Position numbers and translations under genes: made by a program
Notes under the pieces: model-generated
Database searches by the model: none
Told to the model about the DNA's origin: nothing
What the model saw: only the letters and a program-made list of their open reading frames with translations
In this document: one piece after another, positions 1-7,942 of the stretch
How positions within the stretch are numbered: the stretch's first letter is position 1
Layout: each line of letters begins with the position of its first letter
Source of the DNA: an uncultured Eubacteriales bacterium
Lineage (GTDB): Bacteria; Bacillota; Clostridia; Oscillospirales; Oscillospiraceae
DNA: 19,597 nucleotides
Direction of reading: 5' to 3'
NCBI GenBank assembly: GCA_905202605.1
Contig: CAJKSU010000029.1
Coordinates: 1-19,597, forward strand

Positions 1-852
1 AATGGCCTTATCGGTCTCTTCGCTGACCATGCCAAAGGGCTTCCGGCAGGGTCCCAGAGGCTGACCGATGAGGTTGGCAGCCCGCTTGACAATGGAGTTG
101 GGGTTGCCGTACTTGAAGCAGTCCCGGATGGGCTGAATGCCCTGCTGGGCAGCCTCGGCAGCGGCAAGATCGCCCTTGACCCAGTTCTGATAGATGCTTA
201 CCATCATCTCCGGCAGAATGTTGGCCACGGCTGTAATGCCGCCCTTGCCGCCGTGCTGGAGAGTCTTGAGGATCAGTGCATCGTTGCCGGACAGAACGGA
301 GAAGGTCTCCGGATCGGTGCCTTTGATATAAGCCAGAATGTTTTCAAAGTTGCCGCTGGAATCCTTGACGCCCCGGATATTGGGGAAGTCCTGAGACAGC
401 CGGGAGACGGTCTCAGGCTCAATGGCGCAGCCGGTGCGCATGGGAATGTTATACATGACAATGGGCAGATCCACAGCTGTGGCGATGTCCGCATAGTGGC
501 GGTAAAGCTCCTGCTGATTCAGCGCTGCAAAATAGGGGGTGATGATGGACAGTACATCCACGCCGATCTGCTGGGCGGCTAAGGACAGGTCGATGGTGTC
601 CTGCGTACCCACACAGCCGGTTCCGGCGTAAATGGGAACCCGGCCATGGGCCTCATCTACGCAAATCTCCATGACTCGCTTCTTTTCATCTGCGTTTAAA
701 ATATAGAATTCTCCGTTGGTTCCCAGACAGAAGATGCCGTTGACACCAGCGGCGATATGTCGATTCACCTGACGGCGAATCTCCGCCTCGTTGATGCTGC
801 CGTCTTCATGCATGGCCGTGGCCATGGCGGCAATAATGCCTTTGATCTCCAT
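1..852 (-). CDS. DapA/N-acetylneuraminate lyase-family aldolase (partial, 3' end outside window)
   Basis: Class I (Schiff-base) TIM-barrel aldolase of the dihydrodipicolinate synthase / N-acetylneuraminate lyase family. 284 codons are visible from ATG at 852-850 and the frame is open to the window edge; family members are about 290-300 residues, so only the last few residues are missing. Seen: the GTNGEF segment near the N-terminus, YNIPMRTG with Tyr134 (proton relay), and GVKDSSG with Lys163 (the Schiff-base lysine). The second threonine of the DapA GTTGE motif is Asn here, which argues against a true lysine-pathway DapA and for a catabolic 2-keto-acid or keto-sugar-acid aldolase. An AGGAGG-type site (GGAGGCAT on the minus strand) lies just upstream of the start. 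It is divergent from the regulator at 1045, probably its controller. The family is secure; the substrate is not known. Confidence 0.9.
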   Translation of the reverse strand, partial: MEIKGIIAAMATAMHEDGSINEAEIRRQVNRHIAAGVNGIFCLGTNGEFYILNADEKKRVMEICVDEAHGRVPIYAGTGCVGTQDTIDLSLAAQQIGVDVLSIITPYFAALNQQELYRHYADIATAVDLPIVMYNIPMRTGCAIEPETVSRLSQDFPNIRGVKDSSGNFENILAYIKGTDPETFSVLSGNDALILKTLQHGGKGGITAVANILPEMMVSIYQNWVKGDLAAAEAAQQGIQPIRDCFKYGNPNSIVKRAANLIGQPLGPCRKPFGMVSEETDKAI

Positions 853-928
853 AGAGTGATGCCTCCTTGCGGTTCGCGTGTTGCGTTTTCAAACCTTTCA
901 TATTCTTTTTATCACAGGAACTTTAACG

Positions 929-1030
929 GTGCAATGTGTATACAAAAAGATTTTTGTTTCATATTGCAACATAAAGATGAACGGTGTATAATTGAAATAG
1001 GATTGATGTAATAATGTTGCAAATTGAAAC
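929..1030. promoter_or_regulatory. Divergent control region: sigma70 promoter and 15-bp inverted operator
   Basis: A promoter for the plus-strand regulator is readable: -35 TTGCAA at 964-969, a 17-base spacer, and -10 TATAAT at 987-992. Two near-perfect inverted copies of a 15-mer flank it: GTTTCATATTGCAAC at 956-970 and GTTGCAAATTGAAAC at 1016-1030 (13 of 15 match as inverted repeat). The left copy covers the -35 and the right copy sits just past the expected transcription start, about 60 bp or six helical turns away. A weaker minus-strand promoter for the aldolase may use TTGCAC (934-929) as -35. The arrangement fits looping autorepression by the regulator, which is inference. Confidence 0.6.
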
Positions 1031-1044
1031 AGAAGGTGAAGCTC

Positions 1045-2829
1045 ATGATCCCATGCCGCATTCTGGTAATCGCGCCCTATGAGAGTATGAAAAATATCCT
1101 GCTGAACATCTGCAAGGATCGGCCTGAGATCCACCTGACCGTTATGGTGGGCGACCTCAGCGAGGGCGCCCGGCTGGTTCAGGAGATTCGGGAGGATGAA
1201 TACGATATTGTAGTTTCTCGAGGCGGCACAGCGGAAATTCTCAGAACGGTTGTCTCCATCCCTGTGGTGGAGATCCAACTGTCCAGCTATGATATCCTGT
1301 CCTCTCTGAAGCTGGCGGAAAGCTACACCGGGCAGTATGCCCTTGTGGCCTATCCCAACATTGCGCGGGTGGCTACCATGCTGTGCGGTGTACTGCAATA
1401 CGATGTACCCATCTACTCTATCTCTCAGGGCGACACTCTGGAGAGCACCGTGGATGAGCTGATTTCTCAGGGGGTCTCTCTGATTATCGGCGATGTGGTG
1501 GCAACCCGTTATGCCAAGCAGTGTTCACTGGACGCTATTTTGATTACCTCCGGCGTGGAGAGCTTGGAAAACGCGATCCATCAAGCTGTGCAGCTCTATC
1601 AGCTGCTCTCGGCGGCTCGGGTGCGGGACGCACTGCTGGAGCGTCAGGTTCGTCAGCACCAATGGGAATTGGCGGTGCTTCAGGAGGATCTCTCGGTGTT
1701 CTGGGAGAGTCCTTCGCTGACACGGAAGCCACGGCTACGAAAGCAGATGCAAAAACTCTCCGGACAACTGTTGCTCGGAGAGAATACTGTGCAGGTTCGG
1801 CGTATACAGGAGCAGCAGTGGAAAATCTCCTGCCAGCGAGTGCTGGTGGATGGAAGCAGCTACTTCTTTTTGCAGGCAGAACCGTTACCTGCGGCGATCC
1901 TGCGGGATGAGGTAGTGAGCTTCCGCAGCTATGAGGATATCTCGCCCCAGTATTTTAAGCAGTATATCAATTCGGCACTGCACCAGAATCTTCAGCGCTA
2001 TGCCACCTCTCGGGCTCCTGTGCTGATTCTTGGGGAGATCAGTACCCATAAGGATCGGGCAGCCAACGTGCTCTATGCCAATGGCCCCAATCGAGATCGG
2101 CCCATGTGCATTGTGGATTGCTGTCGGGCGGACAATAAGTTCTGGCAGAGCTTCCTCGCCAAAACGGACTCGCCGCTCTATGATGTGGGCGGCACCTTCT
2201 ACTTCAAAAACTGCGGCGGGCTAAGTCAGGAGCAGGCGGATGCGCTGTCCCGGCATGTGATTGCGGGGAAAAACAATCGCTTTCTGTTCTCTGTGGTTTT
2301 AGACAGTCCTCAGGCAGAGGACGCACCGATTTGTCAGGTTCTGCGTAAAAAATGCTCCTGTCTGACCTTGCGGATGCCACCTCTCCGGGAACGCATCTTT
2401 GAGATTCCGGCGTTGTGCAGCCTGTATCTCAGTGAGTTCAACGCCGAAAGCACCCATCGGGTGATCGGTTTGGCGCCAGAGGCGCAAGAACTGCTGCAAA
2501 GCTATCCATGGCCCGGGAATATTGACCAGCTGAAGCGCGTGATTCGGCAGCTGACATTGCTGGCAGACCGACCTTATATCTCTGCGGAAAGCGTCCGGCA
2601 GCAGCTGTCTCTGGAGTCCCCGCAGCGCGTCGATGAGCAGCAGAGCTTCGACACCAGCCGCACACTGGAGGAAATGACTCTGGAACTGGTGGAATTAGCC
2701 CTTCAGCGGGCGGGAGGCAATCAGAGCAAGGCCGCCGCACAGTTGGGAATCAGCCGCTCTACTCTGTGGCGAATGCTCCAAAGGAAGTCGGAACGTGAGG
2801 ATATAGTAGGTGTGGGGCAGAAGCCCTGA
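1045..2829 (+). CDS. PrpR-N/Fis transcriptional regulator with degenerate sigma54-type AAA+ domain
   Basis: 594-residue regulator, likely sensing a small ligand and controlling the divergent aldolase. The first ~180 residues match the propionate-regulator N-terminal domain (PrpR_N), including the VVSRGGTAE segment (Arg59-Gly60-Gly61). The centre follows the order of a sigma54 activator AAA+ domain, but the Walker A position reads GEISTHKD (about 330-337), no GAFTGA loop is visible, and the Walker B position reads GGTFYFKNCGG (about 382). The RMPPLRER and YPWPGNIDQLKR segments near the end of the AAA+ fold are retained. The C-terminus carries a Fis-type helix-turn-helix (about 559-578, NQSKAAAQLGISRSTLWRML). 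ATG 1045 is chosen over an upstream TTG at 1024 because AAGGTG at 1033-1038 is correctly spaced from it and the TTG lies inside the operator repeat. Without ATPase motifs it probably acts at sigma70 promoters, in the manner of TyrR-like relatives. Confidence 0.85.
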   Translation: MIPCRILVIAPYESMKNILLNICKDRPEIHLTVMVGDLSEGARLVQEIREDEYDIVVSRGGTAEILRTVVSIPVVEIQLSSYDILSSLKLAESYTGQYALVAYPNIARVATMLCGVLQYDVPIYSISQGDTLESTVDELISQGVSLIIGDVVATRYAKQCSLDAILITSGVESLENAIHQAVQLYQLLSAARVRDALLERQVRQHQWELAVLQEDLSVFWESPSLTRKPRLRKQMQKLSGQLLLGENTVQVRRIQEQQWKISCQRVLVDGSSYFFLQAEPLPAAILRDEVVSFRSYEDISPQYFKQYINSALHQNLQRYATSRAPVLILGEISTHKDRAANVLYANGPNRDRPMCIVDCCRADNKFWQSFLAKTDSPLYDVGGTFYFKNCGGLSQEQADALSRHVIAGKNNRFLFSVVLDSPQAEDAPICQVLRKKCSCLTLRMPPLRERIFEIPALCSLYLSEFNAESTHRVIGLAPEAQELLQSYPWPGNIDQLKRVIRQLTLLADRPYISAESVRQQLSLESPQRVDEQQSFDTSRTLEEMTLELVELALQRAGGNQSKAAAQLGISRSTLWRMLQRKSEREDIVGVGQKP

Positions 2830-3117
2830 ACGACTCATCAATGGTCAGCGGGAACGCCGGATGCACACGCCTATGTAACTATCGCAGCACGGAAGAAGGC
2901 AACGGAGTCGATGAGAGCATTGCCACTTGCTTCTGAGAACACCAGCCTTTTTCATGAAAAAGAGATTTCCCTAAAAAACGAATCAGCAAAGTACAATTAG
3001 TGCGCAAGTTGTAGTTCCCCTTTTTCTCTCGTAGTGGTATAATCGTCTGAGAAAAAGCGGCACTTTTTCCGAACAATTTCTCATGTAATCATGATGAAAT
3101 CAGGGAAAAGGACAAGA
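2830..3117. other. Intergenic stretch with no convincing gene
   Basis: About 290 bases after the regulator with no supported coding region on either strand; the only open frames lack ribosome sites and resemble nothing I recognise. A perfect 16-bp palindrome, CTTTTTCATGAAAAAG, lies at 2947-2962. It could be a weak hairpin or a binding site. No T-run follows it directly. Confidence 0.5.
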
Positions 3118-3155
3118 AAATGAGACGATCTTAGGAAACTAAGACCGTCTCATTT
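3118..3155. terminator. Bidirectional rho-independent terminator
   Basis: A 17-position stem (arms 3118-3134 and 3139-3155, a single A-C mismatch at 3128/3145) closed by a GAAA tetraloop, with an A-run on the left and T-run on the right, so it can act in both directions. It lies downstream of the minus-strand beta-helix gene and the small remnant, and downstream of the plus-strand regulator. Confidence 0.8.
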
Positions 3156-3157
3156 CT

Positions 3158-3292
3158 TCAAAATTCCATTAGCTGTGCCGTTTCCTGCGGCGTGTCGTAG
3201 ATGCTTTTTTCGCCGACCAGCACATCAATTGCATTGAATTGCCGTTCTGTCACAACCATAAGAGATAATATTATTATATCTCCATCATTCAT
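3158..3292 (-). pseudogene. Possible 3' remnant of an unrecognised gene (44 codons)
   Basis: A short minus-strand frame from ATG 3292 to TGA 3160-3158, just before the terminator. It has a protein-like composition, including FNAIDVLVGEKSIYDTPQE, which reads like the C-terminus of a real protein. No ribosome site precedes the ATG, and the frame is closed upstream by a stop at 3313-3311, so it may be a fragment left by deletion. The family is not recognised. It could also be a small intact gene or chance. Confidence 0.3.
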
Positions 3293-3394
3293 GGTTTTTA
3301 ACGTGTTTATTTACTATGCCATATATTCATGCATTTACACAAAAGTATGACTCTAAATTTGGCAAATTTGAAAGGAATTATACAGGCTATTTGA

Positions 3395-4888
3395 TTAGGG
3401 CAATACCGCACAGTAAGCATTGACGTAGAGATCTGAGCCATATGACAGTTGTAGCAGAGACTTGGATACCGTTTCTATACTGCTCCATAATGTGTTGTTC
3501 GACTGAATCGTGACAGTTCTGTCCCGGCACCACACCTTTAAAACGCCGTCCACCTCTCCAAGTGCGAAATTCTGGTCGTCGGACTGGAAGTAATCTGCAT
3601 AATTTTCCGAAAAAGCACTCGAAAGGGTAAGGGGACTGTCCATTGTCGGGCAACACCATGCGCTGATTCGAACGCCAATTTTTGATGTTGGATTCAAGCT
3701 TTTACCGGTTTTGAATTCAGCATGTACCGCATTATCGTTACCATAAGACTTGCTGTTAAGATAAATGTTGCTGCTTAACGGCTCCTTTTCCAACTGCGAT
3801 GGGAGAACAGTTCCTGCCTCTCTCACGTGGGTATTCCCGGAAATGTTGATTTTACCGTCTAACAGTAAAGAGCCGCCGGGCTCACAGTATATTGCACCAT
3901 TACCCCCGATTCCTGTAATTGCCTGATTGTTGGTAATAGCGCCTCCGTTCATTATGAAGCTGCCGCCGGCGGTGCTAATATCATTTTCGGCGATATAAAC
4001 TGCACTGCCAAAGGCATTCCCCATATTTGATGAATTGCTGCCGTATGTTTTGTTGCCGGTGATTGAACCGCCGTTCATTGTAAAGACTGCGCCATCTGAA
4101 ATATAGACGCCGCCGCCCTTTGATTCTTGATAGCCCTTCACGCTGTTTTCTTTTATTTCACCGTCATTCATGGTAAATGAGGCGCTGCTGCCTAAATAAA
4201 CACCGCCGCCGTGGCGACAATCAATATCGGGTTGGGTATCTGCATACGTTGATTGCTGGAAGCAATCTCCGATTACATTTCCGTTGATTTTGCCGCCGTT
4301 CATGATGAAGCTTCCGCTATTTACCTTTACGCCGCCGCCGTCTACATTGTAAATTTCGTAGGGGCTATATTCTGACAGATAGGAATAACGGCCATTGCCG
4401 TTTCCCGTGATGATTCCGCCCTCCATCACAAATCTGCCGCCGTCTACACAAATGCCGGAACCGCTATAGGCGAAGCTCTTGCCATTGGTGCGTTCTATAC
4501 CTGTGCCGTGGATGATGGATCCCTTGTCGGTACAATCTGTCAGGGTAAAGGTCACATCGGGATTAACCTGAATCGCTGCGCCCCAAGCCTTACATCGAAT
4601 AGTTTTTCCGTTTAGGCAAAGCTTGACGCCGTCTGCCGGCTTCCATGTTGCGATTGGCTCCACATCATTTACCAGATAATAGTTACCTGATGTCTTAATT
4701 TCGTCCAGAGAAGATACCCCTGTCCAGACAATATCTTTATGACGATTGCTATCTCTGCATTCCACCCCACAAATGGAATGCGAATGTTCTGCTGTATTCG
4801 TTCCGGCATCTGCTGCAAATATCGCCCCATGCAGCACGCCCAGACACAGAAACAAAGTCGGCAGAATGCCTATCATTCTTTTTCTCAA
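3395..4888 (-). CDS. Secreted right-handed beta-helix repeat protein
   Basis: 497-residue exported protein of unknown ligand. It opens with a typical signal peptide: basic MRKR, a hydrophobic core (ILPTLFLCLGVLHGAIF) and an AADA cleavage region. The start chosen is TTG 4888-4886, because GGAGGAG (4900-4894) lies five bases upstream; an in-frame ATG further upstream would bury the signal peptide. An HSHSICGVEC segment follows, then repeated units such as GGGVYISDGAVFTMNGGSI, in which glycine-rich turns and F-MNGG-I-N strands recur at least five times. This is the pattern of pectate-lyase-like surface beta-helices of gut Firmicutes. No LPXTG, SLH or other anchor is visible at the C-terminus, and the protein is short for this class, so it is either free or truncated. 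It is divergent from the LytTR/AgrC-like pair, which may control it (inference). Confidence 0.8.
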   Translation of the reverse strand: MRKRMIGILPTLFLCLGVLHGAIFAADAGTNTAEHSHSICGVECRDSNRHKDIVWTGVSSLDEIKTSGNYYLVNDVEPIATWKPADGVKLCLNGKTIRCKAWGAAIQVNPDVTFTLTDCTDKGSIIHGTGIERTNGKSFAYSGSGICVDGGRFVMEGGIITGNGNGRYSYLSEYSPYEIYNVDGGGVKVNSGSFIMNGGKINGNVIGDCFQQSTYADTQPDIDCRHGGGVYLGSSASFTMNDGEIKENSVKGYQESKGGGVYISDGAVFTMNGGSITGNKTYGSNSSNMGNAFGSAVYIAENDISTAGGSFIMNGGAITNNQAITGIGGNGAIYCEPGGSLLLDGKINISGNTHVREAGTVLPSQLEKEPLSSNIYLNSKSYGNDNAVHAEFKTGKSLNPTSKIGVRISAWCCPTMDSPLTLSSAFSENYADYFQSDDQNFALGEVDGVLKVWCRDRTVTIQSNNTLWSSIETVSKSLLQLSYGSDLYVNAYCAVLP

Positions 4889-5106
4889 AAGATCTCCTCC
4901 ATTTCTGCTGTACGTAAAAACCCAAATCAGATTCCCAACGGCTTCTGTTCCTTTCGCTATGAGTATACTATCACAAAATACAGCGAAAAATTGCGAAGTG
5001 TCACGAGATGTAGCGTTTTCGTGCATGAAATGCAAAATCGCCACTGGCGCTGAGCAGTGGAGCGTGGTATCATATCATCGAAGAAACCAGAGAGGATGTG
5101 ACTGCC
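4889..5106. promoter_or_regulatory. Divergent intergenic region between beta-helix gene and LytTR operon
   Basis: 218 bases that must hold promoters for both divergent transcripts. Seen: a minus-strand TATACT-like -10 near 4966-4971 without a good -35; an inverted repeat CCACTG (5041-5046) / CAGTGG (5055-5060); and overlapping TATCAT hexamers at 5068-5078 on the plus strand with poor -35 matches. The weak -35s fit activator-dependent expression. I could not identify a clear LytTR direct-repeat site by eye. Confidence 0.35.
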
Positions 5107-5835
5107 ATGTATATCGCTGCCTGCGATGACTGCGCTGAGGATATGGACGCCCTGATTACCCTGCTGGAGCAATGGCAGCTGGAACGTCAGACATCCTTAC
5201 GGTTTCGCTCCTTCCACAGCGCCTCAGCACTGCTGGACAGCGCAGAACGGGAGCCCTTTACGCTGTATCTTTTGGATATCATGATCCCTGGCGTCAGCGG
5301 TATGTCCGCAGCCAAAGAACTTCGGGCGCTTCAAAGCGATGCGGATATCGTGTTCCTCACTTCTACACCGGGCTTTGCCTACGAGAGCTACAGCGTCCAC
5401 GCTTTGGACTACCTGCTAAAGCCCATCAAGGCGCCGGAGCTGTTTTCTATTCTGGATCGGCTGAGCCAGCAGGAGCGGCAGCCGCAGGAGGGCTTAACCT
5501 TGAAATCCGGGGCGGCGTTGCTGCGGGTACCTTTCCAGCAGCTGGCCTTTGTGGAGGTCACAGGGCGGCGGCTCCATTTCAACCTTACCGATGGCAGTGT
5601 CTACGACATTTCCGGAACCCTCAGCGAATATGAGCCCCTGCTGCTGAACAGGACGGAGTTCGTTCGCCCTCATCGCGCCTACATTGTCAACCTCTTTCAG
5701 ATCGCATCCCTGACCCCCAAGGAGATTCGAACCTTTTCCGGAAAGGCTCTTCCGGTATCCCGCCTGCTCTACCCGCAACTCCAGAAAGACTACTTGCAGC
5801 TGCTGTTTTCCAAGGAAGGGGATGACCTGCCATGA
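5107..5835 (+). CDS. LytTR-family response regulator
   Basis: 242-residue cytoplasmic response regulator. The receiver domain (about 1-120) has the acidic pair Asp7-Asp8, phospho-acceptor Asp57 in YLLDIM, Thr85 in FLTST and Lys105 in YLLKPI. A LytTR DNA-binding domain follows (about 135-235), with the RPHRAYIVNL segment characteristic of that fold. ATG 5107 is preferred over GTG 5098, because the receiver's first strand then begins at once (MYIAACDD) and the purine-rich AGAGAGG lies 11 bases upstream; GTG 5098 would be only two bases from it. Its stop overlaps the kinase start as ATGA, so the two are translationally coupled. It is probably phosphorylated by the kinase and regulates nearby genes such as the divergent secreted protein. 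Confidence 0.9.
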   Translation: MYIAACDDCAEDMDALITLLEQWQLERQTSLRFRSFHSASALLDSAEREPFTLYLLDIMIPGVSGMSAAKELRALQSDADIVFLTSTPGFAYESYSVHALDYLLKPIKAPELFSILDRLSQQERQPQEGLTLKSGAALLRVPFQQLAFVEVTGRRLHFNLTDGSVYDISGTLSEYEPLLLNRTEFVRPHRAYIVNLFQIASLTPKEIRTFSGKALPVSRLLYPQLQKDYLQLLFSKEGDDLP

Positions 5836-7106
5836 CGGCCACGGAGGTTTTAAGCCTCATGAATTACGGTCTGGTGCTGATTTACGGATTGCTTCTTTCC
5901 GTGCTCATTTCCGGCGGCTGGGAGAACAGGCGGCAACTGCGGCTGGTGATTGCCCTTTGCCCCGCTTTTTTGCTGATACAGACACCGTGCTGGCTGGTAT
6001 TTGGGGTCACAGCTGCGAAGCAGATCTATCCGCTGATGGTACATCTGCCGCTGGCCCTGCTGTTGATGGCTGCCTTAAAGCGGCGGTGGAGTATTGCTTT
6101 GGTCAGCGTGTGTACGGCCTATCTATGCTGTCAGCTGCCTCGCTGGATTGGGTTGGTGGTTGGGGCTATCAGCCATTCATCTCTGGCCGGAGAAATCAGC
6201 TATACCCTGTGTATTGTGCCGATCTTCCTGCTGTTGAATCGTTTTTTTGTCCGGCCTGTTCACGCAGCCATGACTGCCTCCACACAGTCGCTGGTGCTGT
6301 TCGGCAGCCTGCCTGTGGCCTACTATGTGTTCGACTACGCCACCGCAGTCTATTGGAATCTGTTCCATATAAACGGCCAGATTTTACTGGAATACCTTCC
6401 TACAGTGCTGGTGTTCTTCTATGTGCTGTTTCTCTCTGCATACCATCGGCAGCTGCAAAACCGTGCGGATGCCGAACTCCAAAGCTCCATGCTGGCCGCC
6501 GAGCTCAAGCAGTCGGAGATCGAGCTGGAGGCGCTTCGGTCTGTGGAGTCTCAGGTAGCAATGTATCAGCACGACATGCGTCACCATCTAAATGCCATTG
6601 ATGCCTATTTAACTGCGAACAAACCAGAAAATGCACATGCGTACATTCGGAGGATTCGTTCGGATCTGGAAGCGGTTACACCCATGCGGTTTTGTGAAAA
6701 TGAACTGGTGAATTTGCTGTGCGCTTCTTTTTCCGGTAAGGCGGCGCAGTGCGGTGCGGTGCTGAAGGTTCAAGTATCGCTGCCGAAAACGCTGTCTCTC
6801 AGCGATACGGAGCTTTGCTCCATTCTCTCCAACGGATTGGAAAACGCCCTGCATGCAGTGTCTCAGCTGCCACAGGAACAGCGGAAAATATCACTCTACT
6901 GCAGCATTCGCCAGAAAAAACTGCTCATTGAGGTTACCAATCCGTATGCCGGGACTGTGGTGATGCAGGATGGAGTCCCCAAGTCCATGCAGTTCGGCCA
7001 CGGTTATGGCTGCCGCAGTATTCAAACGATTGCACAAAGACATCAGGGAATTTGCGCCTTTGATGCAGAGAATGGAGTATTTACCCTGCGAATTGTACTT
7101 CCATAG
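5832..7106 (+). CDS. AgrC-like membrane sensor histidine kinase (GHKL)
   Basis: 424-residue kinase. The first ~200 residues form about six hydrophobic membrane segments with short loops, as in AgrC-type sensors. A coiled linker follows (about 205-240, rich in Glu, Leu and Gln), then the H-box YQHDMRHHLNAI with the likely phospho-His247. The ATPase domain shows an N-box (SNGLENAL) and a G-box (GHGYGCRSI). The start overlaps the regulator stop by four bases. AgrC relatives sense autoinducing peptides, but no agrB or agrD gene is visible beside it, so the ligand is unknown. A small imperfect hairpin lies just downstream (7137-7158), without a T-run. Confidence 0.9.
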   Translation: MTATEVLSLMNYGLVLIYGLLLSVLISGGWENRRQLRLVIALCPAFLLIQTPCWLVFGVTAAKQIYPLMVHLPLALLLMAALKRRWSIALVSVCTAYLCCQLPRWIGLVVGAISHSSLAGEISYTLCIVPIFLLLNRFFVRPVHAAMTASTQSLVLFGSLPVAYYVFDYATAVYWNLFHINGQILLEYLPTVLVFFYVLFLSAYHRQLQNRADAELQSSMLAAELKQSEIELEALRSVESQVAMYQHDMRHHLNAIDAYLTANKPENAHAYIRRIRSDLEAVTPMRFCENELVNLLCASFSGKAAQCGAVLKVQVSLPKTLSLSDTELCSILSNGLENALHAVSQLPQEQRKISLYCSIRQKKLLIEVTNPYAGTVVMQDGVPKSMQFGHGYGCRSIQTIAQRHQGICAFDAENGVFTLRIVLP

Positions 7107-7459
7107 GGGAAAAATACGGCAATACGGCAAGAGAGTCTGATGAGAGATTTTTCGTCAGAAAAAGATGTAAAACCGTAAGAATACTCTGTGTATTTCAAGG
7201 CATGGGGGACGCAATGGGGAGTATATTTGTCCAGTGTTGCGGAGCATGCCAAAAGAACCGGGAGCCGCTGCATTTTGAACATTATATTGCAAAGGTACAA
7301 GCAGCGATCGAAATGAACTGGACGAATGATACCCAGCCTGCGTTATGTATGCTCATAGATACCAGTGCTTGTTCGGCGCCTTGCTGCCACGGTTAGCCCG
7401 TGTGGGGCGGGTTACAGCTCTCTTCACAGCATGCGCTCGACAGCGCGGTACAAGCTGCG
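7107..7459. other. Decayed intergenic sequence
   Basis: No supported gene. Open frames here lack ribosome sites and resemble nothing I recognise. A direct repeat of AATACGGC occurs near 7113-7127. Because it runs straight into the permease remnant, it may contain eroded 5' parts of that gene or of a neighbour. Confidence 0.4.
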
Positions 7460-7730
7460 AATGTCAAGCTCGTAGTCGGCTTCCTTTTGATTGGATCGGT
7501 ATTTGCCCCCATGATTGCCATTCAAATCGCTGATTTTTTCCTGCTGCACCGGGACAACGGGAAAAAAGCGGATGGACATCCGTTCTTTTGTAATTTGGGC
7601 CGCCGGCTTTGCACTCTATCGGTTTTTGATGCATGTAGACATTCCCGTGGGCAATACCCTGCCGGATATGGTTGTCACAATGCTTCTCTGTATTTTGACC
7701 GAAAAGCTTTTCCCACCAAAGGCGGCCTGA
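7460..7730 (+). pseudogene. C-terminal remnant of a CytX-like NCS1 permease, frameshifted
   Basis: Two adjacent frames together read like the C-terminus of CytX-type hydroxymethylpyrimidine transporters (NCS1 nucleobase permease family). One frame gives LIGSVFAPMIAIQIADFFLL (about 7490-7549). The next frame gives IRSFVIWAAGFALYRFLM, then VDIPVGNTLPDM, ending at TAA-type stop 7728-7730. The switch falls in the run of six A at 7562-7567; removing one A joins them as GKKRMDIRS. The ~350 residues expected upstream are absent. In intact loci such a permease often lies near thiamine genes, none of which are here. Family assignment rests on recalled motif similarity. Confidence 0.6.
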
Positions 7731-7793
7731 CGAAACAGCACGATTGCTGTCTCCACAACGCCACCGATATTGAAACTGAACAGGTGTTTCATC

Positions 7794-7834
7794 ATGGATG
7801 CTTCCCAATGCCAGAATGGAGGCATCCATTTTTT
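7794..7834 (+). terminator. Rho-independent terminator after permease remnant
   Basis: Perfect 8-bp stem ATGGATGC (7794-7801) / GCATCCAT (7822-7829) with a 20-base loop, followed by a T-run to 7834. It probably ended the lost permease transcript. Confidence 0.6.
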
Positions 7835-7942
7835 GTCTGATTGCATCTGTCATTGTAGCGGGCAAGCTGGAAATGTTTAAATCGTTATTCTCTGGATCAA
7901 ATGCCTTCCGGTTCTTGGACAGAGGCGTGCTACCTGACAAGA

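Noticed and set aside
2947..2962. Perfect palindrome CTTTTTCATGAAAAAG as a terminator
   Set aside because: AT-rich stem with no loop and no T-run; too weak to call.
4889..5044. Extended N-terminus for the beta-helix protein
   Set aside because: It would put the signal peptide inside the protein. GGAGGAG five bases before TTG 4888 defines the start.
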